Shown here: positions 1 to 7,963 of the stretch, in pieces | How the letters are laid out: each line of letters begins with the position of its first letter | Numbering within the stretch: position 1 is the stretch's first letter | Assembly (NCBI RefSeq): GCF_032017025.1 | Contig: NZ_DALZQO010000001.1 | Coordinates: 124,001-188,000, forward strand | Source: Hydrogenoanaerobacterium sp032017025 | Lineage (GTDB): Bacteria; Bacillota; Clostridia; Oscillospirales; Ruminococcaceae | Reading direction: 5' to 3' | DNA: 64,000 nucleotides | Translations under genes and position numbers: made by a program | Notes under the pieces: model-generated | Seen by the model: the letters and a program-made list of their open reading frames with translations, nothing else | Databases searched by the model: none | What the model was told of the DNA's origin: nothing

Positions 1-1
1 C

Positions 2-1399
2 GGCAAAAGGCTGTTTAAAGAGGCACTGAAGAACCATGACCTCGACTATATTCTCACACAGGGGCTTGAACAGTGCCGAGCCGGTGCGGATATTCTTGAC
101 GTGAACGTGGGTCTGCCCGAAATTGACGAACAGAAGATGATGGTAAAGGTGCTGAAGGCATTGCAGGGTGTTACCGACGCTCCCTTGCAAATTGATTCGT
201 CTAACCCCGCTGTGCTCGGTGCCGCACTTCGCGTGTACAACGGCAAACCAATTGTCAACTCGGTAAACGGCGACGACGAAGTGCTGGATGCAGTGCTCCC
301 CCTTGTAAAAAAATACGGTGCGGCGGTTGTGGGGCTGACGCTGGACAAACGCGGCATTTTAAAAACTGCACAGGAGCGGTTTGAAATTGCAGAAAAAATA
401 GTAGCCAAAGCGGCTGCGCATGGCATCTGTAAGGAGGATGTTTACATCGACTGCCTGACCCTGACTGCCTCTGCGGAACAAGAAACGGTAATGGAAACGC
501 TGAAGGCTGTTCATATGGTCAAGGAGCGCCTTGGTGTAAAAACCGTGCTGGGCGTATCCAATATCTCGTTTGGTCTGCCGGGGCGCGAACTGATCAACCA
601 GACCTTTTTGACATTGGCAATGGGTGCAGGGCTGGATTTGCCCATCATCAACCCCAACGTTGCTTCTATGATGGGCGCGGTGCGGGCGTATTCACTGCTT
701 TCATGCGCCGATAAAAACGCCGCTGAGTTTGTATCGATTTACGGTGGGGCGACAACCACCGCCCCTATACTTGCCCAGCCCGATATGGAGCTGGATTACG
801 CGGTGGAAAACGGACTAAAATCTGATGCGGCAAGAATTACCGCAAAGCTGCTGGAAACAGTTGCCCCGATGGAGCTGGTGAACACCAAGCTGATTCCCCC
901 ATTGGATAAAGCAGGAATTGCGTTTGAAAAGGGCGATATCTTTCTGCCGCAGCTCATTCAATGCGCAGGTGCGGCACAGGCTGCATTTGAGGTAATCAAA
1001 AGCAAAATGGCTGTCAGCGGTGGTAGCGTAAGCCGCGGTAAAATTGTGCTTGCAACCGTTAAAGGTGACATCCATGATATCGGTAAGAATATTGTGAAAA
1101 TTCTGCTCGAGAATTACGGCTATACCATTATCGACCTTGGTAAGGATGTAGAGCCCGCCGCGGTTGCCGATGCTGTACGCGAGCATCAGGTATCGCTTGT
1201 GGGGCTGAGCGCACTGATGACCACTACGCTTGGCAGCATGGCACAAACCATTGCCCTGCTGCGCGAGCAGCAGCTGCCCTGCAGCATTATGGTAGGAGGT
1301 GCGGTGCTTACCGCAGACTACGCTGCCAAAATAGGCGCAGACTATTACGCCAAAGATGCAAAAGAGTCGGTGGACATTGCCAAAAAGCTGCTCGGTTAA
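2..1399 (+). CDS. metH: Cobalamin-dependent methionine synthase, C-terminal part (5' end outside window)
   Basis: Reads open from the first complete codon at base 2 to TAA at 1397-1399, about 465 residues, so the gene starts upstream of the window. The visible part begins in the pterin (methyl-THF) binding TIM barrel (GADILDVNVGLPEIDE, then DCLTLTASAEQE and VLGVSNISFGLPGR) and continues into the helical cap and Rossmann B12-binding domain with the cobalamin ligand motif DIHDIGKNIV at about residue 355 of this fragment. The missing N-terminus should be the homocysteine-binding barrel. The protein ends right after the B12 domain (KKLLG), so it lacks the SAM-dependent reactivation domain of E. 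coli MetH, which is usual in Clostridia. The enzyme methylates homocysteine using 5-methyl-THF. A MetE/MtgA-type corrinoid methyltransferase of the same fold is the alternative, but the arrangement favours MetH. Confidence 0.88.
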   Translation, partial: GKRLFKEALKNHDLDYILTQGLEQCRAGADILDVNVGLPEIDEQKMMVKVLKALQGVTDAPLQIDSSNPAVLGAALRVYNGKPIVNSVNGDDEVLDAVLPLVKKYGAAVVGLTLDKRGILKTAQERFEIAEKIVAKAAAHGICKEDVYIDCLTLTASAEQETVMETLKAVHMVKERLGVKTVLGVSNISFGLPGRELINQTFLTLAMGAGLDLPIINPNVASMMGAVRAYSLLSCADKNAAEFVSIYGGATTTAPILAQPDMELDYAVENGLKSDAARITAKLLETVAPMELVNTKLIPPLDKAGIAFEKGDIFLPQLIQCAGAAQAAFEVIKSKMAVSGGSVSRGKIVLATVKGDIHDIGKNIVKILLENYGYTIIDLGKDVEPAAVADAVREHQVSLVGLSALMTTTLGSMAQTIALLREQQLPCSIMVGGAVLTADYAAKIGADYYAKDAKESVDIAKKLLG

Positions 1400-1416
1400 C
1401 GAACATTTATAATAGT

Positions 1417-1451
1417 AAAAAACCGTAAGCGAAATTCGCTTACGGTTTTTT
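1417..1451. terminator. Bidirectional intrinsic terminator
   Basis: An 11-bp stem AACCGTAAGCG/CGCTTACGGTT with a 5-nt loop is flanked by A and T tracts. It sits between the convergent metH and CoA-disulfide reductase genes. Confidence 0.9.
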
Positions 1452-1459
1452 GCATTCGT

Positions 1460-3913
1460 TTATATAAACAGAGACATATCCGATTCCTCAGCGTTGGCAA
1501 GCATTGCGGCCGCGCCGCCCAGCTTAACGCCGTCGATGAGCTCCTCGGGTTTTAGACCCATCACATCCATGCTCATCGAGCAGGCTACAAGCTCCACACC
1601 GTTGGACTGTGCAAGGCGGATCAAATCCTCAAGGCTATCAACATTTTTATTTTTCATAACCCCTCTTATCATTTTTGCACCCATGCCGCCCATATTCATA
1701 TTAGAAAGACCCAGCTTTTTCGAGCCGCGCGGCATCATGCCACCAAACATTTTGGAGATAAAATCTTTTTTCACCGATACTTTTTTAGGGCGACGCAAAA
1801 TATTCAGCCCCCAGAAGGTAAAGAACATGCTTACCTTGCGCCCCATTGCCGCCGCGGCATTGGCAATAATAAACGATGCAATCGCCTTATCCAAGTCACC
1901 CGAAAATACAATGAGGTTCTTATTATCTTTATTTGAAATATTGCATGCGTTCTGCATACTCTCAGCCTTTTCAACCAGTACCGTAGATACCCCCTTGCTG
2001 CTGTTCATCCCACGGAACACATTGCCGGTTCTGCGGCAATAGCCCTGGATATCCGCGGCAAAGGCAGGGTCTGTTGTAGATATTTCAATCACATCCCCAA
2101 CTTCCGTCTGCTTAAGCGCTTCCGATAATTTTACGATAGGACCGGGACATTGCAGCCCGCAGGCATCAATTTTTAATGCGGTGCTTTTTTTCTCGGCACG
2201 CTGGGTTTCGGGGTTGAGCACCACAGGGTTTTTAGGAGCAGCCTGTGCACCGAAAATAGAATGATACAAACGGTAACCGCCGCTGAGATTGTAGCACTCA
2301 AACCCATTCTGCATCAAGATTCTTGCGGCAATATAGCCGCGCAGCGCAACTTGGCAGGTTACGTACACCGGCTTGCTCTTATCGAGCTCACCCAACCGGT
2401 CTCTCAGGCTGTCGAGCGGAATATTGATAAACCCGTCGATGCTGCCGTTTTCAAACTCGATGGCCGTGCGCGTATCAAGCAGGGTGACGCTGCCGTCGCG
2501 GGGGAGATCTTTTACATCGTGCCAGTGGAAATTTTTCACCTTGCCGGTGAGCAGGTTCTCAATCACGTACCCCGCCATGTTGACCGGGTCTTTGGCAGAG
2601 GAATACGGCGGTGCATAGCAAAGCTCAAGCCTTGTGAGGTCGTACGCCGTCATTCCTGCGCGAATTGCCGTGGCAAGCACGTCGCAGCGTTTATCTACGC
2701 CGTCGTAACCCACAACCTGCGCACCAAGCAACTTGCCTGTTCCCTGCTCAAAGATAATTTTAATCGTCATATTCACTGCACCGGGGTAATAGCTTGCATG
2801 CGACGCTGAATAGGTAAACGATTTGTCGTAATGAAGACCCAGCCGTTTTGCGGTTTTTTCGTTAACTCCGGTGGTAGCCACCGTCATATCAAAAACCTTA
2901 AGAATCGACGAACCCTGTGTGCCGGTGTATTTACTGGAAATACCGCAGATATTATCGGCCGCGATTCTACCCTGTTTGTTTGCGGGGCCCGCCAAAGGAA
3001 TTGCCGCTTTTTGCCCTGTAACAAAATCGGTGACCTCCACAGTATCACCTACCGCGTAAACTTGCGGATCGGAGGTTTGCATATTTTCGTTCACCACAAT
3101 AAACCCGCGCTCGTTCAGCGCAAGCCCTGCGTTCTTTGCAATAGCACTTTCGGGTCTTACACCAATCGCCATAATCAGCATGTCGGCTGTAATCTCACCG
3201 CTGTCGAGCACGACATTAAGAGAATTGCCGCTTTCCGCGATGGAGCGTACCGCGTTGCCGAGCAGCAGCTTTACACCCTTGCTTTGGATATGACGGTGTA
3301 CATCGCAGGCCATGTCGTAATCAAGAGGCGCGATGACCTGATCGGACATCTCGACGATCGTCACTTCAAGCCCTGCACGGTGTAGGTTTTCCGCCATTTC
3401 AACACCGATGTAGCCGCCGCCCACAACAACTGCCCGTTTGGGCTTGCTTTGATCGATGAAATCTTTGATGCGGTAAGTATCGGGGATATTGCGCAACGTA
3501 AACACCCTGCCCGAATCGGCACCGCCGAGATTTGGCTTAATTGGCTCTGCACCCATTGATAAAATGAGCTTATCATAGCCTTCGGTGTAGACTTCACCTG
3601 TTTTGCTGTTTTTTACCGTGACATTTTTTGCCTCGGTATCAATCGCCGTCACTTCACTGAAATTGCGTACATCTACACGAAAACGCGCGTGAAAGCTTGC
3701 AGGAGTTTGCAGTGTCAGCGCAGATTTTTCCGTAATCTCCCCGCCGATGTAGTAAGGCAGCCCGCAGTTTGCAAAGGAGATGTACTCTCCCCTTTCAAGC
3801 ATGATAATTTCAGCGTTTTCATCCAGACGACGAAGTCTTGCGGCTGCCGACGCGCCGCCTGCAACACCGCCGACAATAAGAATTTTCTGACTGTTTTTCA
3901 TTGCGTTCACCAT
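1460..3913 (-). CDS. CoA-disulfide reductase / rhodanese / TusA / DsrE four-domain fusion
   Basis: 817 residues. Domains in order: a FAD/NAD(P) disulfide oxidoreductase (about 1-450) with the FAD motif GGVAGGASAAARL, the redox Cys in SFANCGLPYYIGGEI, and the NAD motif VVVGGGYIGVEMAENL; a rhodanese domain (about 465-555) with its persulfide Cys in VTCQVALRGY; a TusA/SirA domain (about 575-645) with DACGLQCPGPIVKL; and a DsrE/DsrF-like domain to the end. Such fusions are known in anaerobic Firmicutes and are thought to reduce CoA or low-molecular-weight disulfides and persulfides while handling sulfane sulfur. It is transcribed divergently from a Crp/Fnr regulator and is near trxA, which supports a thiol-redox role. 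The start is ATG 3913 or ATG 3901; neither has a clear ribosome binding site. The sulfur-transfer partner cannot be seen. Confidence 0.88.
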   Translation of the reverse strand: MVNAMKNSQKILIVGGVAGGASAAARLRRLDENAEIIMLERGEYISFANCGLPYYIGGEITEKSALTLQTPASFHARFRVDVRNFSEVTAIDTEAKNVTVKNSKTGEVYTEGYDKLILSMGAEPIKPNLGGADSGRVFTLRNIPDTYRIKDFIDQSKPKRAVVVGGGYIGVEMAENLHRAGLEVTIVEMSDQVIAPLDYDMACDVHRHIQSKGVKLLLGNAVRSIAESGNSLNVVLDSGEITADMLIMAIGVRPESAIAKNAGLALNERGFIVVNENMQTSDPQVYAVGDTVEVTDFVTGQKAAIPLAGPANKQGRIAADNICGISSKYTGTQGSSILKVFDMTVATTGVNEKTAKRLGLHYDKSFTYSASHASYYPGAVNMTIKIIFEQGTGKLLGAQVVGYDGVDKRCDVLATAIRAGMTAYDLTRLELCYAPPYSSAKDPVNMAGYVIENLLTGKVKNFHWHDVKDLPRDGSVTLLDTRTAIEFENGSIDGFINIPLDSLRDRLGELDKSKPVYVTCQVALRGYIAARILMQNGFECYNLSGGYRLYHSIFGAQAAPKNPVVLNPETQRAEKKSTALKIDACGLQCPGPIVKLSEALKQTEVGDVIEISTTDPAFAADIQGYCRRTGNVFRGMNSSKGVSTVLVEKAESMQNACNISNKDNKNLIVFSGDLDKAIASFIIANAAAAMGRKVSMFFTFWGLNILRRPKKVSVKKDFISKMFGGMMPRGSKKLGLSNMNMGGMGAKMIRGVMKNKNVDSLEDLIRLAQSNGVELVACSMSMDVMGLKPEELIDGVKLGGAAAMLANAEESDMSLFI

Positions 3914-3969
3914 TCCATTTTCAAAATATGTTATACTGGTTTTAATTACAAAAAAGAGGAGGGATTACG

Positions 3970-4644
3970 GTGCTGCAAAAGCAAGATGCCGTACTTCTCA
4001 GCAAAACCCTAACCTTTTGGGATAAACTGAATGCTGCCGAACAAGAACTGATTTTAAACAACACCCATTCTGTACAATACGAGCGCGGCCATAATATTCA
4101 TGGTGGCGATAACGACTGTATTGGCGTTTTGCTCGTTAAAAGCGGCGAACTTCGCACCTACATCCTTTCAGAGGACGGGCGCGAAGTAACTCTTTACCGC
4201 TTAACCAGTGGAAATATATGCATGCTTTCAGCCTCCTGTATTCTCAAGAACATCACCTTTGACGTTCACATTGATGCAGAATCGCCCTGTGAAATTCTGC
4301 TCATCAATTCAGCCGTTTTTTCTCAAATCATCAGCCGAAATATATATGCAGAGAATTTTTCCAACAAAATAACGGTCGACCGTTTTTCGGACGTTATGTG
4401 GGCGATGGAACAAATACTATTTATGCGCTTTGATAAGCGGCTTGCAATATTTTTGCTGGATGAGCTTGCAAAGCAGGGTTCTGATAATATCCAGCTTACC
4501 CACGAGCAAATTGCAAAATATATGGGTTCTGCGCGCGAAGTGGTATCTCGCATGCTCAAATATTTTTCCGACGAGGGCATCGTCGAGCTGTTTCGCGGCG
4601 GGGTGAAGATACTGGACAAAGCCAAGCTGCGCAGCTATACGTAA
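3970..4644 (+). CDS. Crp/Fnr family transcriptional regulator
   Basis: 224 residues from GTG 3970, with AGAGGAGGG just upstream. An N-terminal cyclic-nucleotide-binding-type beta roll (about 20-130) is followed by a dimer helix and a winged helix-turn-helix (LTHEQIAKYMGSAREVVSRM, about 170-190). No Fnr-type N-terminal four-Cys cluster is present. A pair of cysteines in the roll (NICMLSASC) is seen in clostridial relatives and could be a redox switch, which is inference. It is divergent from the CoA-disulfide reductase fusion across a 56-bp intergenic region, so it probably controls that gene and itself. The effector is unknown. Confidence 0.85.
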   Translation: MLQKQDAVLLSKTLTFWDKLNAAEQELILNNTHSVQYERGHNIHGGDNDCIGVLLVKSGELRTYILSEDGREVTLYRLTSGNICMLSASCILKNITFDVHIDAESPCEILLINSAVFSQIISRNIYAENFSNKITVDRFSDVMWAMEQILFMRFDKRLAIFLLDELAKQGSDNIQLTHEQIAKYMGSAREVVSRMLKYFSDEGIVELFRGGVKILDKAKLRSYT

Positions 4645-4660
4645 TTGCAGTAGCACCTTT

Positions 4661-4975
4661 TTATTTTTCGAGCATACCCAATATAGCTGCCTTCGATTTT
4701 GCACCCACTGAGGACTGAACTACCTTGCCGTCTTTGATCACCGCAAGAGTGGGGATGCTCATAACCTGGAATTCTGCGGCAAGCTCGGGCTGTTCATCCA
4801 CGTTGATTTTGCCAACCTTTGCAGTAGCAGAAACCTCTTGTGCAACTTCATCTACAATCGGGGATACCATTCTGCACGGGCCGCACCAGGGTGCCCAGAA
4901 ATCGAGCAATACGGTTTTTTCGGATCTAATAACCTCAGCTTCAAAGTTCTCTTTGGTGATTGTCATAACGCTCAT
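4661..4975 (-). CDS. trxA: Thioredoxin
   Basis: 104 residues, the normal thioredoxin length, with the active site FWAPWCGPCRMV at about 26-37 and the cis-proline segment MSIPTLAVIKDG. It is a cytosolic dithiol reductant serving ribonucleotide reductase, peroxiredoxins and similar partners. The ATG at 4975 has AAGGAG about ten bases upstream. The gene is convergent with the Crp/Fnr regulator (16 bp between stops) and adds to the local thiol-redox theme. Confidence 0.95.
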   Translation of the reverse strand: MSVMTITKENFEAEVIRSEKTVLLDFWAPWCGPCRMVSPIVDEVAQEVSATAKVGKINVDEQPELAAEFQVMSIPTLAVIKDGKVVQSSVGAKSKAAILGMLEK

Positions 4976-5156
4976 AATATAAATCTCCTTACTCTATGAA
5001 TGTGTTTTTGTTTTCGGTATAATTTAATTATAAGCATAACTAAAGTTTTATCTGTAACCTAATCACATAGTGGGCTGATATCAAATTGATTGCTAAGGGT
5101 ATCTCTTTCTTATCTTAGCATATTTTGCATGCAAAAACACTTGCCTTTTGGCAAAA

Positions 5157-5188
5157 ACAAAAAGGAACGCGTTTTGCGTTCCTTTTTT
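5157..5188 (-). terminator. Terminator of nrdR
   Basis: Stem AAAAAGGAACGC / GCGTTCCTTTTT lies just past the nrdR stop, with a T-rich tail on the minus strand. Confidence 0.85.
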
Positions 5189-5194
5189 GTTGTA

Positions 5195-5644
5195 TTATTT
5201 TTCTTTGAGTAAAGTTTTAAGTTCATCCATAAAAGAGTTGATGTCGGCAAACTGGCGGTAAACAGATGCAAACCGCACGTAAGCAACCTCGTCGATATTT
5301 TTTAGCCTCTGCATTGCCATTTCGCCAATTTGATAAGATGATACTTCTCTCTCAAGCATATTAAGTAGCTGTGTTTCAATACCATTTACGATATTGTCCA
5401 GCATCTCAACGGATATTGGGCGTTTTTCACAGGCGCGAACCAAACCATTCATCAATTTATCGCGGTCGAATATCTCGCGTGACTTGTCCTTTTTAATGAC
5501 AACCAGCGGCATAGTCTCAACCACCTCATATGTCGTAAAACGTTTTTCACAATTTAGGCATTCACGGCGGCGTCTGATTTTTTCATCGGTCGGCCGGGAA
5601 TCTATCACCTTAGTTTCCTCATATCCACAAAAAGGACACTTCAT
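5195..5644 (-). CDS. nrdR: Transcriptional repressor NrdR
   Basis: The ATG at 5644 is chosen because AAGGAG lies nine bases upstream and the protein then begins MKCPFCGYEETKVIDSRP, the invariant NrdR start; an in-frame start at 5686 would add 14 unrelated residues. 149 residues, the family length. An N-terminal zinc ribbon (Cys3, Cys6, and the pair ECLNC near 31-34) is followed by the ATP-cone domain (about 49-140, VIKKDKSREIFDRDKL). NrdR senses ATP/dATP and represses ribonucleotide reductase operons. No NrdR target gene lies in this window. Confidence 0.96.
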   Translation of the reverse strand: MKCPFCGYEETKVIDSRPTDEKIRRRRECLNCEKRFTTYEVVETMPLVVIKKDKSREIFDRDKLMNGLVRACEKRPISVEMLDNIVNGIETQLLNMLEREVSSYQIGEMAMQRLKNIDEVAYVRFASVYRQFADINSFMDELKTLLKEK

Positions 5645-5737
5645 CCATCTCATCTCCTTGGCTTTGAATACTTCATATTGTATCATGTTGCCACAGCAGA
5701 TACAAGTTAAATCCTAAATTTTATGTAGTTTTACAGG

Positions 5738-5998
5738 TTAGGTTAAATAGTCGTCTACAACATCCCAAATCGTGTCTTTGGTCACTTGGGCTCTGTTGCA
5801 TAAGGCAACCAATTCTTCTACATTGCTGCGGTAAGAAGAAATGTCCGATATTACCGCTACCGGCTTATCACCTTGATACATTGCAAGCCCGTAAACCGTA
5901 ACTCCCTCGCATTCCTCAGCCTCGCACCTCCCCTCTGTCAAGATCGTCTTACATTCTGTTTGCAGGTGTGCTGTAAGTTTTTTGTCAGCTTGCTTCAA
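5738..5998 (-). CDS. Small conserved clostridial protein (DUF6514-like), Spo0A-box-associated
   Basis: 86 residues from a TTG at 5998, supported by AGGAGGG seven bases upstream. Central segment VTVYGLAMYQGDKPVAVISDIS is followed by EELVALCNRAQV and an acidic end. It resembles small clostridial proteins annotated DUF6514; this assignment is from memory and is moderate. No signal peptide, membrane span or known catalytic motif is visible. The 150 bp upstream carry a TATAAT at 6027-6032 and three exact TGTCGAA-type boxes, suggesting transition-phase or sporulation control. Function unknown. Confidence 0.65.
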   Translation of the reverse strand: MKQADKKLTAHLQTECKTILTEGRCEAEECEGVTVYGLAMYQGDKPVAVISDISSYRSNVEELVALCNRAQVTKDTIWDVVDDYLT

Positions 5999-6026
5999 TT
6001 TAGAACCCTCCTATCCCTCACTTACA

Positions 6027-6154
6027 ATTATATAGTTAGAGGAGCGTTTTTAAAGAAATTTTTTTCGACATGATTCGACAATCTGTTCACAAATCCGTCG
6101 TTGTGCATAGATTGTTGTTTTTCTGCCTGTGAAGCACCCTAACTGTTTGTCGAA
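6027..6154 (-). promoter_or_regulatory. Promoter with Spo0A-like boxes
   Basis: On the minus strand a TATAAT (6027-6032) precedes the 5998 start. Upstream are TGTCGAA boxes at 6064-6070 and 6074-6080, ten bases apart and in the same orientation, and a third in opposite orientation at 6148-6154. TGTCGAA is the core of the 0A box; the two proximal boxes would sit about -45 to -60, as in Spo0A-activated promoters. Confidence 0.55.
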
Positions 6155-6171
6155 TTTTAGCGAAATTTAAT

Positions 6172-6948
6172 TTAAGGTATAGCCTTCATAAAACAATACG
6201 ACTCGTATAAATTTGCGGTTGTTTTGTAGTTGTTCCGGTATAGCTCAATTACGCCTGAACCCATGTAACCATGCGATTTAAGGTGTTGTTTCAGTGCCGC
6301 AAAATCGAAAGTTCCGCTGCCCGGCGGCAGGCAGTCTCCCTGCGCACAGTTATCACTGAGATGCAGGTGTACAATACCCTTATCCATAGCGTTGCACATA
6401 GTAAAAATATCTTCACCCGAGCGCACTGCCTGTTTTAGGTCTAACACAAAGCGTACATTGTCGCCTAAATACTCGTACATGCGACGAATAAAACTACTGC
6501 TTCTGCTTCTGCAACGCTCGACATTCTCCTGCGCCAAAATAACACCATTCTGTTTTGCATGCAGAAACATCTCGCCAAAACGGTCATAATACACCTCATC
6601 CGGCAACTGTCCCTCTTTGCGGTCGCCGTGCAGCACTACAATTTTCGCACCGAGATCATTTGCAGCGCGGTAGTAATCCTCATACATGACCATTGCATCT
6701 TGAAAACGACGCTCATAATTTGTAAAAAACATAAATGGCTCAAAACCCGAAGAATAGGGATGAATTGCAATAATCTTCAGCGCATACTGCTGTGCAATGG
6801 CTTTGAGCTTTGCCAAGAATTCCGGTTGCAGCTCGCTTGGCGCATTAAAAAATATCTCGACAGTGCGAACACCCAGCTTGCCCAGTGTTTCCAGTGCTTT
6901 CTCTGTTTCCATAGGATACAGGCAGGCGGTAGATATTCCAACATCCAC
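6172..6948 (-). CDS. Sugar phosphate isomerase/epimerase-like TIM-barrel protein
   Basis: About 258 residues from GTG 6948, seven bases after AGGGGG; a TTG at 6966 is possible but sits inside that ribosome binding site. Xylose-isomerase-like TIM barrel (AP endonuclease family 2 fold) with VDVGISTACLYP at the start, metal-ligand-type residues in AIHPYSSGF, VVLHGDRKE, LAQENVERCR, FVLDLKQAVRSGED and VHLHLSDNC. The family includes isomerases, epimerases and dehydratases of sugars and inositols; the substrate cannot be inferred. A TATACT (complement of 6981-6986) could be the -10. The gene lies directly upstream of the nrdR/DUF6514 group and after the secDF terminator. Confidence 0.8.
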   Translation of the reverse strand: MDVGISTACLYPMETEKALETLGKLGVRTVEIFFNAPSELQPEFLAKLKAIAQQYALKIIAIHPYSSGFEPFMFFTNYERRFQDAMVMYEDYYRAANDLGAKIVVLHGDRKEGQLPDEVYYDRFGEMFLHAKQNGVILAQENVERCRSRSSSFIRRMYEYLGDNVRFVLDLKQAVRSGEDIFTMCNAMDKGIVHLHLSDNCAQGDCLPPGSGTFDFAALKQHLKSHGYMGSGVIELYRNNYKTTANLYESYCFMKAIP

Positions 6949-6997
6949 CGCATCACCCCCTGACAATCAATTGTGTTAAAAGTATACCACAGAGGCA

Positions 6998-7034
6998 GAA
7001 AAAAAGACAGGACAAAAATGTCCTGTCTTTTCAT
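6998..7034 (-). terminator. Terminator of secDF
   Basis: A 12-bp stem AAAGACAGGACA/TGTCCTGTCTTT (7003-7014 with 7019-7030) is followed on the minus strand by a T tract, 12 bp past the secF stop. Confidence 0.9.
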
Positions 7035-7045
7035 TTTGTAATAAA

Positions 7046-7963
7046 CTATGCTGCCTTTTTCACTTTGTACTCCTGCCATGAAGTCCACAATGCGGGTGCA
7101 ATGCAAACAGAGGAATACAAGCCGGAAATCATACCCATGGTCAAGGGAAATGCGAAGGAAAGGATTGAATCCAAACCTACAACCTTGCCTACGATGCACA
7201 CAATTGTCATCGCGGCGATTGTGGAAACGCTAGTCATAATGGTACGGCCGAGAGACTGATTGACGCTCTTGGTAACAAGCTCTGCAAGCGGCATCGTTTT
7301 GCCAATGAGTTGGCGATTCTCACGAATACGGTCGTAGATTACGATGGTGGCATTCAGCGAGTAACCGATAATAGTAATAACCACCGCGATGAAGTTCTCG
7401 TTAAGCGGAATTCGGCAGATGATAAAGGTTGCGAATACAACGATGGAATCGTGAATCAGTGCCAGCACGCACATTACACCTGCGGACCAGCCGCCGATTT
7501 TACGGAAGCGGAATGCGATGTAAACAACCATCAAAAATGCAGAAAGCACGAGTGCCACCAGGCATTTTGCAAAAAACTCTTTACCAATGGTGGGGTCAAC
7601 GTTGTTAATCTGAATTACCTCAAAGTTCTGGTCAGGAAACTCTTTCTGCAGAGCATCCGTAAGTGCCAGCTGCTTATCGGAAGAAAGGCTTTTATCTGCG
7701 GTAAGAGACACCACCATATTGGTATTGCCTGTAGTGATATCTACCGCTTCCTGCACACTGACATTTTCGCCCAAGGTGCTTTGAATGAACTGCTCAGCAG
7801 CTCCTTTATCCACCTCGCCCGTGTGGGAGTAAGTGATAATCGCTCCGCCCTTAAACTGAATATCAAGCTGAATACCAAATATCAGAGTAGATAAAATGGC
7901 ACAAGCAATCACTACGATAGATATGGTATAAAACAGTTTTCTTTTGCCACAAAAATCTATCAT
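7046..7963 (-). CDS. secF: Protein translocase subunit SecF
   Basis: 305 residues. An N-terminal membrane span (about 11-31), the periplasmic-type region starting IQLDIQFKGGAIITYS, and five further spans with the conserved SecF segments VDPTIGKEFF and NATIVIYDRIRENRQ, then SVNQSLGRTIMTSVST. With SecD it forms the proton-driven membrane complex that helps pull exported proteins out of SecYEG. Its ATG overlaps the secD TAA (TAATG), so the two are translationally coupled. Confidence 0.96.
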   Translation of the reverse strand: MIDFCGKRKLFYTISIVVIACAILSTLIFGIQLDIQFKGGAIITYSHTGEVDKGAAEQFIQSTLGENVSVQEAVDITTGNTNMVVSLTADKSLSSDKQLALTDALQKEFPDQNFEVIQINNVDPTIGKEFFAKCLVALVLSAFLMVVYIAFRFRKIGGWSAGVMCVLALIHDSIVVFATFIICRIPLNENFIAVVITIIGYSLNATIVIYDRIRENRQLIGKTMPLAELVTKSVNQSLGRTIMTSVSTIAAMTIVCIVGKVVGLDSILSFAFPLTMGMISGLYSSVCIAPALWTSWQEYKVKKAA

